Notes under the pieces: model-generated
The model's input: only the letters and a program-made list of their open reading frames with translations
What the model was told of the DNA's origin: nothing
Database searches by the model: none
Part shown: piece by piece, positions 45,332 to 56,348 of the stretch
How the letters are laid out: every line of letters starts with the position of its first letter
How positions within the stretch are numbered: position 1 is the first letter of the stretch
Assembly (NCBI GenBank): GCA_905221605.1
Contig: CAJNDS010002284.1
Span: forward strand, 342,175-406,174
Source: Symbiodinium natans
Taxonomy: Eukaryota; Sar; Dinophyceae; Suessiales; Symbiodiniaceae
Direction: 5' to 3'
Length of the DNA stretch: 64,000 nucleotides
Position numbers and translations under genes: made by a program

Positions 45332-46879
45332 AAAAAACTATAGTTATGATGGCAAAAAAACCCTCAACCCTCAACCTTCAATTCCCCGAAAACCCACATG
45401 CCCTGAACACGTTTGCTGCTTCAAAGGGGTGGAAAGGATCTCAGGCCAAAGGCTCAGAGAAGGCTGATGAAGATTCGTTTGTCTATTTGAGGGTTCATAA
45501 GACAAATGGGTTTAGGGTTTGGGGTCTAGGGCTTGGGGTTTAGGATTGCTGTAAGTCAGGCAACCTACACTTTGAAGCTACTTACCACACACACACACAC
45601 ATAAAGCCTTAAAGAACACGTCGGAACCCGCCATGAAAGCCAGTTGAAGCCCTTAACGCCTGCAGATCTCCTCCCATAGAAGTTCTGAAAGCCCTAGAAA
45701 ACCCGAAGACTGAGATCCCACCCAGGTGCCATGTACCTCAGCTGGCCCGGCGTGGAGACATCCAGGCCCACAACACAGAACTGGTAGGTGCCATTCCTCC
45801 CAAGACGACTCGCGCTGACGCTGCAGACCGAATCCCAAGCCTTGAACCCGCTTGCCCTTCGCAAGTGAAGGCCATCAGGCTTTTGCAGTGTGTTTGGGCT
45901 CGGGCTGTTGAGCTAATCGGAGAGATGGTATGGAGCTAACCGGAGGATTCAAAGCTCAACGCTTAAGCGCTCGGGATGGGACCCTAAACACCCTAAAGCC
46001 TAAACCCTAAACCCTAAACCCTAAAGGATTCCCCGAGGGGGTCCTGGTTGGTTCGGAGGGGCAGGTCATGAAGCGCTCGAAGAGCGTCCCGCGAGGGATG
46101 ACGCCTGTGGAATGCAAGTAAGGGGCTTTTGTGCCCTAAGCTTCTCAATCATACTAAGCAAAATCCAGATGAAGGGCTTGAACAAAGGAAAGTCGACACT
46201 ACTCATGGGGTTTAGAGCTCTTAGACCTTAGCGTTTAGGGTTTCATGAGGCACGGGTGAAGGCCCCGGGGGGCCAAAATGCGTTCCAAACTCCATGGGCG
46301 ACGCCCGGAAATGCTACAGAAGCCTAGATAACTGCCATGGCTGTCTTCGGATATCCGATAGATTGAACTAGAACTTACACCCAAATGCCCTAACTAACCA
46401 AGTATGCCCCTTACATTTGTCCTGAACCTTCACTCCGTCCTTTTCCTGCACATTCCGCGCCAAGCTACCGCGCACGCCCACCCCGGCAGCAGCAACGAGG
46501 TCGGAGGGCCAGCCGGTCTCCTCTGCCACAAATAGTTTAGGCCGTTAGGGCTTTAGGGCTTTAGGGCTTCAGGGTTTAGAGTTGGGGGCATAGCGTTTAG
46601 GGTTCAAAACTGAACCGAAAGCCCGAAAACCCCCAGCACTCAATAGGGGGTTTACGAAGGTCTCGTGTGCAGCCGCGGCACGGCACTGATCCGTGTCCGG
46701 GCGCTGTCCGGGAGCTTGGCCACCAGAGCCCCAGCGACCTTGCACAAGGCCACCCCCTGACTGTACGTCTGGTTTCGGCTAGTTATTTCTTTGTATGAGA
46801 CCCATGCGACTACACAAACAATAATGAGCACGCCAACTGCACGAAGTAGCACAAACGAAACAGGCCACCAACGACACAC
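45065..46879 (-). CDS. Probable single-pass membrane protein, multi-exon, partial model
   Basis: Three 3' exons fit together in phase: 46104-46044 (VIPRGTLFERFMTCPSEPT, GA donor), 45820-45730 (SASRLGRNGTYQFCVVGLDV, GC donor) and 45205-45065 (AWEPTGYFDRWFAADEAERC, ending in TAG). Upstream on the same strand are three more likely exons. About 46845-46655 has a transmembrane helix, VGVLIIVCVVAWVSYKEI, followed by a glycosylation site NQT. From 46522 leftwards reads ETGWPSDLVAAAGVGVRGSL. 46313 to about 46245 reads FPGVAHGVWNAFWPPGAF. One membrane anchor, NxT sites and scattered cysteines suggest a secretory-pathway protein with a lumenal or outside domain; this is inference. The true start was not found and the joins between the first three exons are unresolved. 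Family not recognised. Confidence 0.45.
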
Positions 46880-47204
46880 AATTCAGGCACGGAAACGACC
46901 CTTAAACCCTAAACGCGCCAAAACACTATCAAGCTTTTCCTGTTTGCCATAGTTTCCTGCCATGCTTAACCCGTTACTATAAAGATGTCAGACCTTAAAC
47001 CCGGAAATTGCTCCGGTAATGCGACACACAAGATGACACATGTGCATACCCTTCTGCGTGAGCCTTCTACAGCCCATAACTTCTCACCCTACTTATACCC
47101 AACCATGGCCCTTCAAGTAGAGGCCCGCTAGCGGACAGGAAGGGCTCGACGTTCAAAGCCTTTTGGAGGTCGTTTTGGAGAACCAAAAGCTTTAGGGCCG
47201 GAGC

Positions 47205-47540
47205 ATGGACGTGGGAAATGGTGGCTTGGGGGTTGAGGGCTTAAAGTTGGAAGGAGGCGTATCCAATTTCCACTGCAAATTGGTCCAAGAGGCAGCAACA
47301 CCGCTTCGGTACCTATGTTGGCTGCAAGTGGCTTCGGGTAACCGGAAGAAGAAGGGATCGTCAATGAAATGTGTAAAGGGAATCAGCTCTATAACAAGCA
47401 AAACTTTCTCGAGTGTCTGGGTACGGGTAGGCAAGAGACCTGCAAATCCAAATATCTTGATAGTAATATTGCATCATGTCTTGAATAAACTATCAATAAT
47501 GCGTTGGAGTTTCCATGTCAAATTTCTTCAAAGTTTTTGA
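47205..47540 (+). CDS. Hypothetical small protein, doubtful
   Basis: An ATG at 47205 opens 111 codons: MDVGNGGLGVEGLKLEGG, FHCKLVQEAATPLRYLCWLQ, RKKKGSSMKCVKGISSITSK and a hydrophobic end. The texture is fair. The minus strand also has open frames here. No family. 47540-47790 is AT-richer and shows nothing I can name. Confidence 0.25.
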   Translation: MDVGNGGLGVEGLKLEGGVSNFHCKLVQEAATPLRYLCWLQVASGNRKKKGSSMKCVKGISSITSKTFSSVWVRVGKRPANPNILIVILHHVLNKLSIMRWSFHVKFLQSF

Positions 47541-47794
47541 CTATTTTTCATTTGAATTCGCATTTGTTATCGAAGTATTTTCATTGTTACCCTAAATCCG
47601 CTTAGTCATGCCAACTGCTGCCTTTCAGCTTCTCGCACTTTTGCCTCGCCTGCTGTGGAAATGTGGAACGTGACAAAGCCGCAAAGAAGAGCCGGCTCCT
47701 GAACTGAATAAACTGAACTGAATTTGAGCTTCATTCACTGCGCCCGGTTTCAACAACCAGGCGCCAAATTTATCGAAAAAGATCTTCGTGAAAT

Positions 47795-48062
47795 CATCGC
47801 CGCGGACATGGATGCTCTGTCATTCGCACTGGCAACACGGACGTAATCATCACGCGGACGCGGATGCTCTGGCCATTCGCACGCACTGGTAACACAGACG
47901 CAGTCATCGCGCAGGCATGGATGCTCTGGCCATTCGTAACACAGAGACTTTTTCATCGCGCGGGCATGGGCGTCATCATCGCGGGAACATGGATGCTCTG
48001 GCCCTTCACACGCACTAGTACCACGCACGTAGTCATCACGCAGACATGAATGCTCGAGCCAG
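47795..48062. repeat. Degenerate tandem repeat around ATGGATGCTCTGGCC
   Basis: Five to six degenerate copies, 45-65 bases apart, of (CG)CG(G/C)(A/G)CATGGATGCTCTGGCCATTCGCACGCACTGGTAACACAGACG. On the minus strand they read as WPEHPCLRDDY repeats. Confidence 0.6.
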
Positions 48063-48116
48063 CGAACGCAGGGCACGGCGCCAAAACCAAAGCAAAACGC
48101 CTGTTTTCGGTAAGAA

Positions 48117-48786
48117 TTATCTTGGCAACGCGACACGTCTAACACCCGAGAAAAATCTTGCGGCGGAGACAGTCCAGCACAAACTGGTACTTCCGTGCTG
48201 CAGGAGGCAGGCGAAGTCCTGACGCATTACACGGCACAGAGGTGGCTGCATGAGGTGGCCTGGAAACGCATACCTCGCTTGCCAGCGGTGAACACGCTGC
48301 CTTCCGCACGTCGGGAGCATCAGCGAAGAGCACGCTTTCGGGCACCAGCACTTTCCGCACCCGGAACGTGGCCGCCGAGCGGTCCTCGAACATGTACTGA
48401 TGAAGACGGTCTCTTTGCAGAGCGGTCGCGAAGGTCCTGATTCAGCAGGACGGCCACTCGACGGAGTCCGAACACAGAAAGCACAAGGCTGAGGCTGGGG
48501 CCGTTCCGCGTGGACTCCTTTCATGCCTCCACCCGCAGGAATCAAGAAATTGATGAGCTCCTCTCAAGATAGATGGACACAGACAATCTCGCAAAGGTGC
48601 AGCCATCCGGCGCCCTGCCTGCATTGCGAGCATCTGCAAAGCAGACGTGCCCTTCGGAGTAGGTCCCTTCGCGGGTAGCACTGCCAAACCCCACTCATCC
48701 GGGCAGGAAACAATTTCCCCACGCTTCTTCGCCATGATTGCGAGCCGAGAAATTGCCGACCTCTCGGCGCAGCGGAGGGTCTTGTC
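48117..48786 (-). CDS. Three-exon minus-strand gene fragment, unknown product
   Basis: Exon 48786 to about 48550 (after GTGCAG) reads DKTLRCAERSAISRLAIMAK, KRGEIVSCPDEWGLAVLPAK and RDCLCPSILRGAHQFLDSCG. Exon 48436-48274 reads LQRDRLHQYMFEDRSAATFR, VRKVLVPESVLFADAPDVRK and ends GAG before GTATGC. Exon 48197-48117 ends in TAA if phase 0 is kept. The middle exon is the most convincing. The first exon's donor was not fixed. No family recognised. The segment just 5' of it is one copy of the dispersed repeat at 48860. Confidence 0.4.
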
Positions 48787-48859
48787 CTGCACACAAGGAC
48801 TGCGGCACCTGCAGAGTTTTGGTTACTAATCGAATCCGATGACTCAATCCTTGCACCTT

Positions 48860-49162
48860 TGCCGAACATACTGCGGCACAGCTAGCTGTCGTCAGGCCGG
48901 AGCGAAGACAAGTCAGCAGGAGTCCAGAAACGCAATGCCACCCGGCATACCCACGAGCATGTATACACATGTTAGGACGAAAGCTATCCGACATTCTACG
49001 CAACATACAAGCCGGCTTGCAGCAGCTATTGAAGCGTGATTCACAACTCTGAGGAGATCGGTCCATTGCTACCCAGCTGCAGGCACTGAACCACCTGGAG
49101 CCATCAGCGAGGAAGGATGCAGGCGAACATTGACAAGACCATGACCGAAGACTAGGACACGC
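48860..49162 (+). repeat. Dispersed repeat, copy 1 (partner at 63040)
   Basis: Begins CGAACATACTGCGGCACAGC and ends ATGACCGAAGACTAGGACAC. It is about 90% identical by eye to 63047-63275. It contains 78 bases (48978-49055) missing from the other copy, bounded by AGGA on both sides, and lacks about 15 bases (GGCCCTGCGAAAGGG) present there. Confidence 0.85.
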
Positions 49163-49657
49163 AAAATGCCTCCAACCTCGCCTAGCGGCGGCTTTTTTTA
49201 ATGTTTAGCAAGACCCAGGCTGCCAACGCGTTGCCATGGCTCTCTGCGGGGTTTCAATGGCAAGGCCTACGCGCAACATTGCGCAACATCTTAATGCACG
49301 AGGCTCGAGTACAACTGCAAAGTTCCAAACCGGCAACAAACCAAATCACCGGAGCAAGCCAATTGCAGCAAGAGGCAAGCGTGCCCCATAGCAACTTGTG
49401 CGGAGCGGTGCATCACATGCTTCGATCTTTCTCCCGTGCTCAAGTCACGCTGTCAGACATGATGGGAAAGATATGGTATGTTCTCATCTTCTGTCTTAGA
49501 ATACCCGTGATGCTTGACGTGCTGAAAGTGACCTGTCTACTTTGATGATGTCTGTTGCTGCTTTGGCTCGAATTTGTTTGCGAAGTGACACGTATTAGTT
49601 GTCGCGACCGATGCATTTGCTGGGACTCAATTCCAGAAGAATTTATGCGAGCTGGTG

Positions 49658-50834
49658 TCAAAGCTGATGCGCTGGTCTTTTTCGTGAGGGTTTATGCGCT
49701 TGATGTGATCGATGTCGGGATCGCTGGCTGTGCGTCTTTGGGTTGAGTCTGTGCGGTGGAAGACGTTTTTCGACTGGGTTGTTGAGAGTCACAAGCTTTG
49801 CTGCAGTATACGCACGCCTCATACCACGTAGCCTACCGGGATCATCGAACTCGGCGACATTCACACAAACCGTCTTCTCATGCCAGTGGTCGCAGCTCTT
49901 GACAGTCTCGTACATGTGCTTGCACGTGGTAGCAAGTGTTTTGGAGTAGTCATAAGAAAGGCACATGCCCGGCAGCATGCTCAGCAACTCATTGTGAAGA
50001 GCGCCGCCTTCGTAGTCTGCTTCTGTTCCCGACGACTGCTGTGCACACCACCGCGACCATCTGCTGCGTCTAGTCCTTCATTTGCAGGCGCCGCAAATGT
50101 TGTATTTGTTTGGAGAAAACACGATCGCTTTCATGACGTACAAAGAGGCTTTGCCGGCGTAGACTCCGTCGCATTTGTTGTAGACGCAGAGGAGGAAGAC
50201 ATTCTAGTCCGCCGGGACCACCTGCACGTGTGTCTAGTTTTTTGTTCAGACTGACTTCCTCACGCAGGAATCTGGAACATATGCATCGCATGAGTCTTGA
50301 GTCAATTTGCGCGAGCGCTTTACACATGAATTACGCCATGTCGAGTCGAGGTGCCTCCGTGAGTCAAGGTCTTCAGTGTGACGTGAGGAAGAGGCTGCAG
50401 TCGCGTCATCATAGCACCTTGCGGAACGTATAGCTTCTTGCATTCCATTGAATTTACTATAACAAGCCACATTTCCTTTTTTGCCTCATGCAGTAGACTT
50501 ACTCGTCGAACATCTTCCGGGCGTCGTCCTCGCTGTCTGACCAGAAGACATACTTCAGCTCCGAACAATATGAGAAGAAGCCTGGCACGCGCCCACGGAA
50601 TCCGAGTGTGTGCAAAATAGGATGTTGCCAATGAAGCTCGCGACCAGACAGGCAAGTAGGCTTCGCGTTCATGTCCGAGTAAGTACTCTCTGCTCGTCGT
50701 CGCACCACAGAGTACGCGCCGTCTCGAGTTATACTCATCTCCAGATGCGTTGCTGAAATCATAGATGTAAACAGCTTCGGCATCTTGTAGTTGTGAATGA
50801 CATTCACCTGAGACAAGGCACTCAGCAAGCAAAC
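49658..50834 (-). pseudogene. Frameshifted gene copy, unknown family
   Basis: Collinear minus-strand pieces in changing frames. 50834-50500 reads VNVIHNYKMPKLFTSMISAT, HPILHTLGFRGRVPGFFSYC and SELKYVFWSDSEDDARKMFD. After a one-base slip near 50495 it continues KEMWLVIVNSMECKKLYVPQ and LPHVTLKTLTHGG. Around 50185-50070 it reads NVFLLCVYNKCDGVYAGKAS and KAIVFSPNKYNICGACK, directly after a TAG. 49987-49658 reads LLSMLPGMCLSYDYSKTLAT, CDHWHEKTVCVNVAEF and RAYTAAKLVTLNNPVEK. The absence of usable introns between slips suggests a retroposed or decayed copy, not a split gene. I do not recognise the family; the last piece recalls an F-box-like start, but weakly. Confidence 0.4.
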
Positions 50835-51050
50835 CTGTATGCAGATGTCGTTACTGCTTTCGGGGCTGTCGGGTAAATCACGGGATTGATTTGTGTTCGT
50901 TGGGCCGTTGTGTTGGTGGTTCTTGCAGTTGGTTCTGTTGCTGCTCCTGCCCTTGTTCTGTTTCTTCCAGTTGTTGTTGGGACTTCATGGCTTTGCGTGC
51001 GGGCCGCATGTACCCTTTGTGTGTCTGTGTGTGCGTTTCGTATTTATTTC

Positions 51051-51202
51051 TGTTTCTACGTGGATTGTCGTGATATTGCTTATGTGTCTGCGTATGCTTG
51101 CGTGGGCACGTCTGGCGAGAGAGAGAGAGAGAGAGAAAGATGTTTCTACGTGGATTGTCGTGATATTGCTTATGTGTCTGCGTATGCTTGCGTGGGCATG
51201 TC

Positions 51203-51261
<59 letters not shown>

Positions 51262-51262
51262 A
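51051..51262 (+). repeat. Tandem duplication with GA microsatellite
   Basis: An 88-base segment (TTTCTACGTGGATTGTCGTG ... GGGCACGTCT plus GA run) is repeated directly (51051-51140, 51141-51258) with two base changes. The second GA run is longer (about 27 repeats against 10). Confidence 0.9.
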
Positions 51263-51746
51263 TTCGCATGAGTGTGCGTGTGTCTGTGTAGCAAGACATC
51301 CAGGAAAGAAAAACGTCAAACCGGAAAGAGTCACCAAAACCTGGAAGACGAGAAAGGAAGAAATATAAAGGACTACGTAGACACAGATAATTGCTCAGAA
51401 GAAGCCGGAGGTTACAAGATCTGCAAGCAACTTTTGCGCCGGCTAGTCATGGTGAAAACCACCCGTGCAAGTTCTGCAAAATAGGGCTCGCATCGTTTTT
51501 CTTTGTCATTGGCTTCATGTGTTGCAACTCTTTCACTTGCAATCCACAAAAACAGTGCGACTGAAGTGAAGACAGCGCCCAATGATTCAGGTCCTGGAAA
51601 ATGCCAAATGATTGTTTTCATTTAGGGGTGTGAATAATTAGAATAGGGTTTTAGGGGTTATTTTAGTACAATTACAAAGGGACCATAAGGAAATATTGTT
51701 AGGAACTGTTCCGACCCCGATATTTATCTCTCCTCTTCTACGCCAG

Positions 51747-51787
51747 GATGCCTTCGGGTCTTATACTCTCCCCCTCTTGCAGCTCAG
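51747..51787 (+). CDS. Candidate exon (DAFGSYTLPLLQL)
   Basis: CGCCAG acceptor, then DAFGSYTLPLLQL and CTCAG before GTATGT, a standard donor. If not spliced there, the frame runs on to 51902 (FPDCDGGFSKWSSSPTNRAP). Partners unknown. Confidence 0.35.
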
Positions 51788-51969
51788 GTATGTGCAGGTC
51801 TTCCCGGATTGCGATGGAGGGTTTAGTAAGTGGTCGTCCAGTCCAACAAACAGAGCTCCGCCCTCCCGAGCTACGCATCGGGATATAGGGGTGCGGGTTT
51901 AGGCCTTAGGGTCTTTAAAACGGTGCACGAATTGGCTTTTAGGGTGTTAGGGTTTGGGGCTTAGGAAGG

Positions 51970-52039
51970 TATCCCCTTGGATTTGTCCAAGTATGCTGGC
52001 TCCAATAACCCAGATGCGCGCCACCATTTCTTCGATGGG
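51970..52039 (-). CDS. Candidate exon (PIEEMVARIWVIGASILGQI)
   Basis: Minus strand, after TTGAAG: PIEEMVARIWVIGASILGQI and a GG-rich end. Convincing hydrophobic helix. Flanked by TTTAGGG-like sequence. Partners unknown. Confidence 0.35.
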
Positions 52040-52283
52040 CTTCAAGGATTTTAGTGTTCTTGGGGCTTTTGTGGTTTTAGGGTTTGGGGATGTTTGGGGT
52101 TTAAGGTAGCAATTCTTTAATGTCCCAGCCCGCACCTCCTTCAACAACACACCGCCCTATCAAGTCCTGAATGAAAGATACGACCCTACATACGCAAAGA
52201 ATAAGAATACCACACAAACCTAGGAACTTGTCCTAAACACTCTTGGATATCACCTAAAAACGGAAGAAAAACGTCATACCCAG

Positions 52284-52380
52284 GCTGCTGGTCGCCCAGC
52301 ATTGGCCGCGGTGGCTGCCGCGGTGTCGAAGAGCGATGGCCGGCAGAGACACCTGCTGGGTGGGGAAGTTGCGAGCGAAA
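52284..52380 (+). CDS. Candidate exon (PALAAVAAAVSKSDGRQRHL)
   Basis: After ATACCCAG the plus strand reads AAGRPALAAVAAAVSKSDGR and LLGGEVASERD before a TTTAGGGG-like sequence. Good texture and acceptor; donor uncertain. Confidence 0.35.
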
Positions 52381-52559
52381 GGGATTTAGGGGTTGAAAAC
52401 TGAAAGCGAAAAGGGCTTTGGCGGTTTAGGGTTTCGGGGTTCTGTTGGGGTTCAGGGCAGAGCGCCCACAAAAGAAGCGTCTTCATACACCCCGCCCCCC
52501 CCCCCCTCTCCAGACCTTGAAACGGGCTGTGCTTGTTGACGCGCGGGGTCACCGGAGGA

Positions 52560-53400
52560 CACCTCGGCGTGGCAGCTCAGAAGGCTTGTAGAAGGTGGAG
52601 ACTGCCCAGGCTTTGAAACCCTGAGCTGCGGCTTTGGGTTGATGGTTGGGGGTTTTTGGCGAGGAGGGTTCAGGGCATTCAAGCCCGGGCACAGAGCTGC
52701 GGAGAGTCGAAACGCAGCCTCCGAGCGCAGGCTGCCTCAGTCGACAGAGTTGATCGCTATGGTGCAAAAGGCTCCTTCCTTTGCCTTCTTTGTTGGCTTG
52801 GGAGAAGATGGAGCTTTCCTCTGCCGAAGCCACCTCTAAACTACAAACCTTATACACTCTAAGAACTCAAAGGATTTGGTACACCCCCCCCCATCGTATC
52901 TCAGCTGAAGCGGGGGGGCAGTCTAATTGAAGGCTTTAGTTGTTCGTTTCTTGCGGGGAAGGGGCTTACAGCTCCTTTGATACGACGCTTTGCATGAGTG
53001 CTTCTCCTCCCTCCAGCTTCTGCAGACAGCGCACGAATGCTCGTTGCGCACGAATGCCCGTTTTGCTGCCTTTTAAGCTGAACCCTAAACCCTAAACCCT
53101 AAAAGCCACAATAAGGAAGGGACACCATGATCCAGTCACGAGGGCCCCCATCTTGTAGACCAACCCCCCCCCCCCCCCCCCCCCCGCCCCCGCCATCTTG
53201 TAACCTACCCCCTCCTCTCTCCCTGCACTCCCCTTGGAACCATTAGGAGACAACTCTGGGTTTTCACTAAGGGATTAGGGCTTAGGGTTTAGGGTTGAGG
53301 GTTGAGGGTTTCGGGTTGAGGGTTGAGGGTTTAGGGTTTAGGGTTTAGGGTTTAGGGTAACACTAAGCCCAAGGACTATAGAGATCCCAGGTGCCCAGGG
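52560..53400. other. Open frames on both strands, then repeats
   Basis: 52656-52839 is open and protein-like on both strands (plus: SERRLPQSTELIAMVQKAPS, FAFFVGLGEDGAFLC; minus: VASAEESSIFSQANKEGKGR), so no call is made. A C25 tract lies at 53163-53187. TTTAGGG and TTGAGGG units fill 53283-53358. Confidence 0.35.
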
Positions 53401-53450
53401 GGCAGGGGCTGGAGGCAAAGTAAGGCGGCCTTTCGGCCGAGCAGGGCGCC

Positions 53451-53715
53451 ATGGCAGAGTTTGATGCCATGGTGGGCTTCGAGCACCCAAAGCCCCTTGA
53501 TTCTCCTAGGGTTGAGAGTTGAGGGCTTCGGGTTCCCACGATTATTTTTACGTCTTCTACGCAAGCTGAACCCGAATCACCATCACAAGCTGTGCACTTG
53601 GAGAGGCGCACAGCTGAAACAGCTAGACTGGGACCAATACGTGCAAGCTACAGTAGCCTGTGTCTCTGAGGGCAAGTATAAGCCAGCATCTCTGATCTGC
53701 GCAACTCGACGTTGA
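53451..53715 (+). CDS. Small two-exon gene, tentative
   Basis: Exon 53451-53510 starts with ATG (MAEFDAMVGFEHPKPLDSPR) and ends CCTAGG before GTTGAG. Exon 53566-53715 starts after CGCAAG (LNPNHHHKLCTWRGAQLKQL, DWDQYVQATVACVSEGKYKP) and ends in TGA. Phase 0 at the join; 69 residues in total. The 55-nt intron is short, and another frame of exon 2 is also open, so the model is tentative. Family not recognised. Confidence 0.35.
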
Positions 53716-54252
53716 CAAACCACTCCTAAGACCAGAACCTAGCCGGAGGCTACACTTTCGGCGTTTTCTGGCCCAGGAACAATATTAGAATAAGGGTGAC
53801 CCTTTGGTTTTTTGTTTAACACTTTGTAAGGCACCCTTGATCGGGCGAAACGGTACCTCTGGGCTTCAGTACCAAGTGTACTAATACTCCGAAAGGGCCA
53901 CTCCTCCCTGGCACTTCACTATCGTGAGCCTTCGCACAGCGACGAGAAAGTTGCTGCAAAAAGGACACGCGTAGACACCGTCTGGAAACTCGTCCAATTC
54001 CATCCGAAAGCAGGTGCACTCAGGAAGTCTACAGGGGTTGAGCCCCTAAATACCAAAACTCCCACGAATGGCCGCTTTGCGCTATGACTAGTCCGCCCAG
54101 ACAACGCAGCTCTCACCGCAAGGGGCTAAAGTTTCAAAATCCCCAGCAGGCCAGCAGAAGCGTTTGTATGAATCGAGAACTTGCAGGTTCATTTGTGTGT
54201 TATAGGCAAGCAATACGCACAAGCCTACTTAGAGAACTACCCGTGAAGCATC

Positions 54253-54860
54253 ATGAAACTTCAGGCATTTGTCCCTAACTCCCGGCGTGTAAACCTGAAT
54301 TCCCTGGGCGTGTTTCTGCGGAAGCGTCTCGCGGCTTCACGGCGTCCTGAGACTACTGTCGGCCAGTCATGTGATGCGAAGCTGCAATCTCAGCTGGTGC
54401 GTTCCGTACACGCTTTACACCCTCGCTACGCTTCCTTGTGGAGGTCACAAGACGGGCTTTGTCCGGGGCACTCTTGGGTTCGAGAAGGCTCGTTCCCCTT
54501 TACTTTACACCTTTAGGGCTTAGGGTTAGGATCTAGTGTTTAGGATTTAGGGTTCTAGGGTTTGGCAGGATCATGGCTCTTGGCTTCATGGGAATTCGGG
54601 AGGCAGCGAACTTCACAGGACGGGCACCCGAGGGGGGGAGGGAATTCTCCCGGCCATTATCGTGACGCGAGGCATCCGCAGCTCCATACGAGTACTGAAT
54701 AGGGTGCCAAAGGCACATAAGGCGCACAAAGGTGCCTGATGCCTGCAGACTCCTGAAATTCTACGCGTCCGAGCCATCACATTTCTCCGCCGACGGCTTC
54801 GCACACAACCTGCCATGGACAAAGCGGCGCTGCACTCGCACAAGGAACGAGTCAAGGTTC
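54253..54860. other. Open frames of uncertain reality
   Basis: Plus 54253-54516 (ATG; MKLQAFVPNSRRVNLNSLGV ..) and minus 54746-54575 (GTFVRLMCLWHPIQYSYGAA ..., after CTGCAG) are both protein-like. The minus piece has the better acceptor. Neither has a known family or a second exon that I could place. 54880-56340 holds degenerate CCCTAAA/CCCTGAA units, a CA tract (55925-55950) and an ambiguous two-strand open region at 55155-55400. Confidence 0.3.
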
Positions 54861-56348
54861 TTCTAGGTTGGTAGCACCCTAAGCCCGAAACCCTGAACCC
54901 TGAAACCCTAAACCCTAAACCTTAAACCCTAAACTCTGTACCTTTGAACCTTTGCCGCCGAAGAGCAGATCGCCCAGAGTGGTCTCGGTGCCGCAGCGGG
55001 CTCGCTGCGCGACGACCGACCTTCATAGGGGGGTTGCTTCGCAACCTCTGAGAACTCAAATGCAACCATAGGCTGAAGACCTATAAACCCCTGAACCCTG
55101 AGCCCCTATCGGCCCCTAGGTCCTAAACCCTAGAGCCCCTCGAACCTACCCACATCAAGCCCCCAAACCATCGACCGCGGCCTCCACACTACCTGCGTCA
55201 GAGGCGACGTGGAGCCCTCTCGGACCTGCTGAGGGCTCAGTAGGGCTGAGTGGGGCGTTGGGTTCTGGGTTTGTCGTCGCACGGCGCAAAGCAAGTAAGC
55301 TGCGTGGGCGAGGCAAGGTCGAGCGCATCGAGAGTGAGTCGCTGAGGCCTGTCTGTGGGGATGACATGGGGTGCCCGAAGCCCTTAAGCAAACCTCAACC
55401 TCTACAAGCCCTTGAACCCTGCAACCCCGAGCATTCGTGCTTTACATTCCCTTGAGGTGTTACAAACACAAAAGCACCTACTTTCAAAGAAGGCTACAAA
55501 CCCGAAACGCCTCCTCAGCCTTGGCTCGTTTCGCTGCTGGCAGGCCTTAGCATAATGGCTTTCTGGGGCTCTTAGGGGTAACCTGAAGCCCTGGGTCTCT
55601 TGGGGCTTCCTGCGGCTTCTTAAGGCCTTTTGGGGTGGTTTAGGGCCTTTTCAGGACCTTCAAGGGCCCCTTTAGGGAATGGAGGCCTGTTTCGTCGACT
55701 GCCCGGGGTGTTCTGCGATCTCTGCTTAGCAGCTCCGTTCGAAGGAGCTTGGGCATGGCAGCAGACCCAGAATCTGACACCTCTCGGAAAAACAATTTTC
55801 TAATGAGATCTGACCCCCCCGGGCCAAATTAAGTCATAAATAAATAAATAAACAATAGTGGCAATAACAACAATAATCCCAACATTAATAATAATCACAA
55901 CAAGAAGAAGAATGAATACCATAACACACACACACACACACACACACACAAGAACCGGCCATCCTGATACCCTGAATGTTGCCTCGCTCTTTCGGAACCC
56001 AGGAGTCTGAGCAGCTCACTTGGGCTGTCATCTAACTTCCGCCTCCCTGGGCAGAGGGGTTTAGGGTTCAAGGGGTGTAGGGTTTAAGGGGTTTCGGTTT
56101 TAGGGGGTTTTGGGTTTAGGGGATTTAGGGTTAGAGGGATTTAGGGTTTGGAGGGGTGCAGGATTTGAGGGATTTAGGGTTTGGGTTTAAGGGCGGTATA
56201 GGGTACTTGCACATGGTCGTTGACCGTGAGTTCTAGGGTTGGAGGGCTTCGGGTTCATGGACAACCCTAGGTCCGACTTTTCTCTCAGGAGTTCACCCCC
56301 CGCGGCCACACAACCGAACCGAGGCTAACATTCATAGGGAGTTCGATT

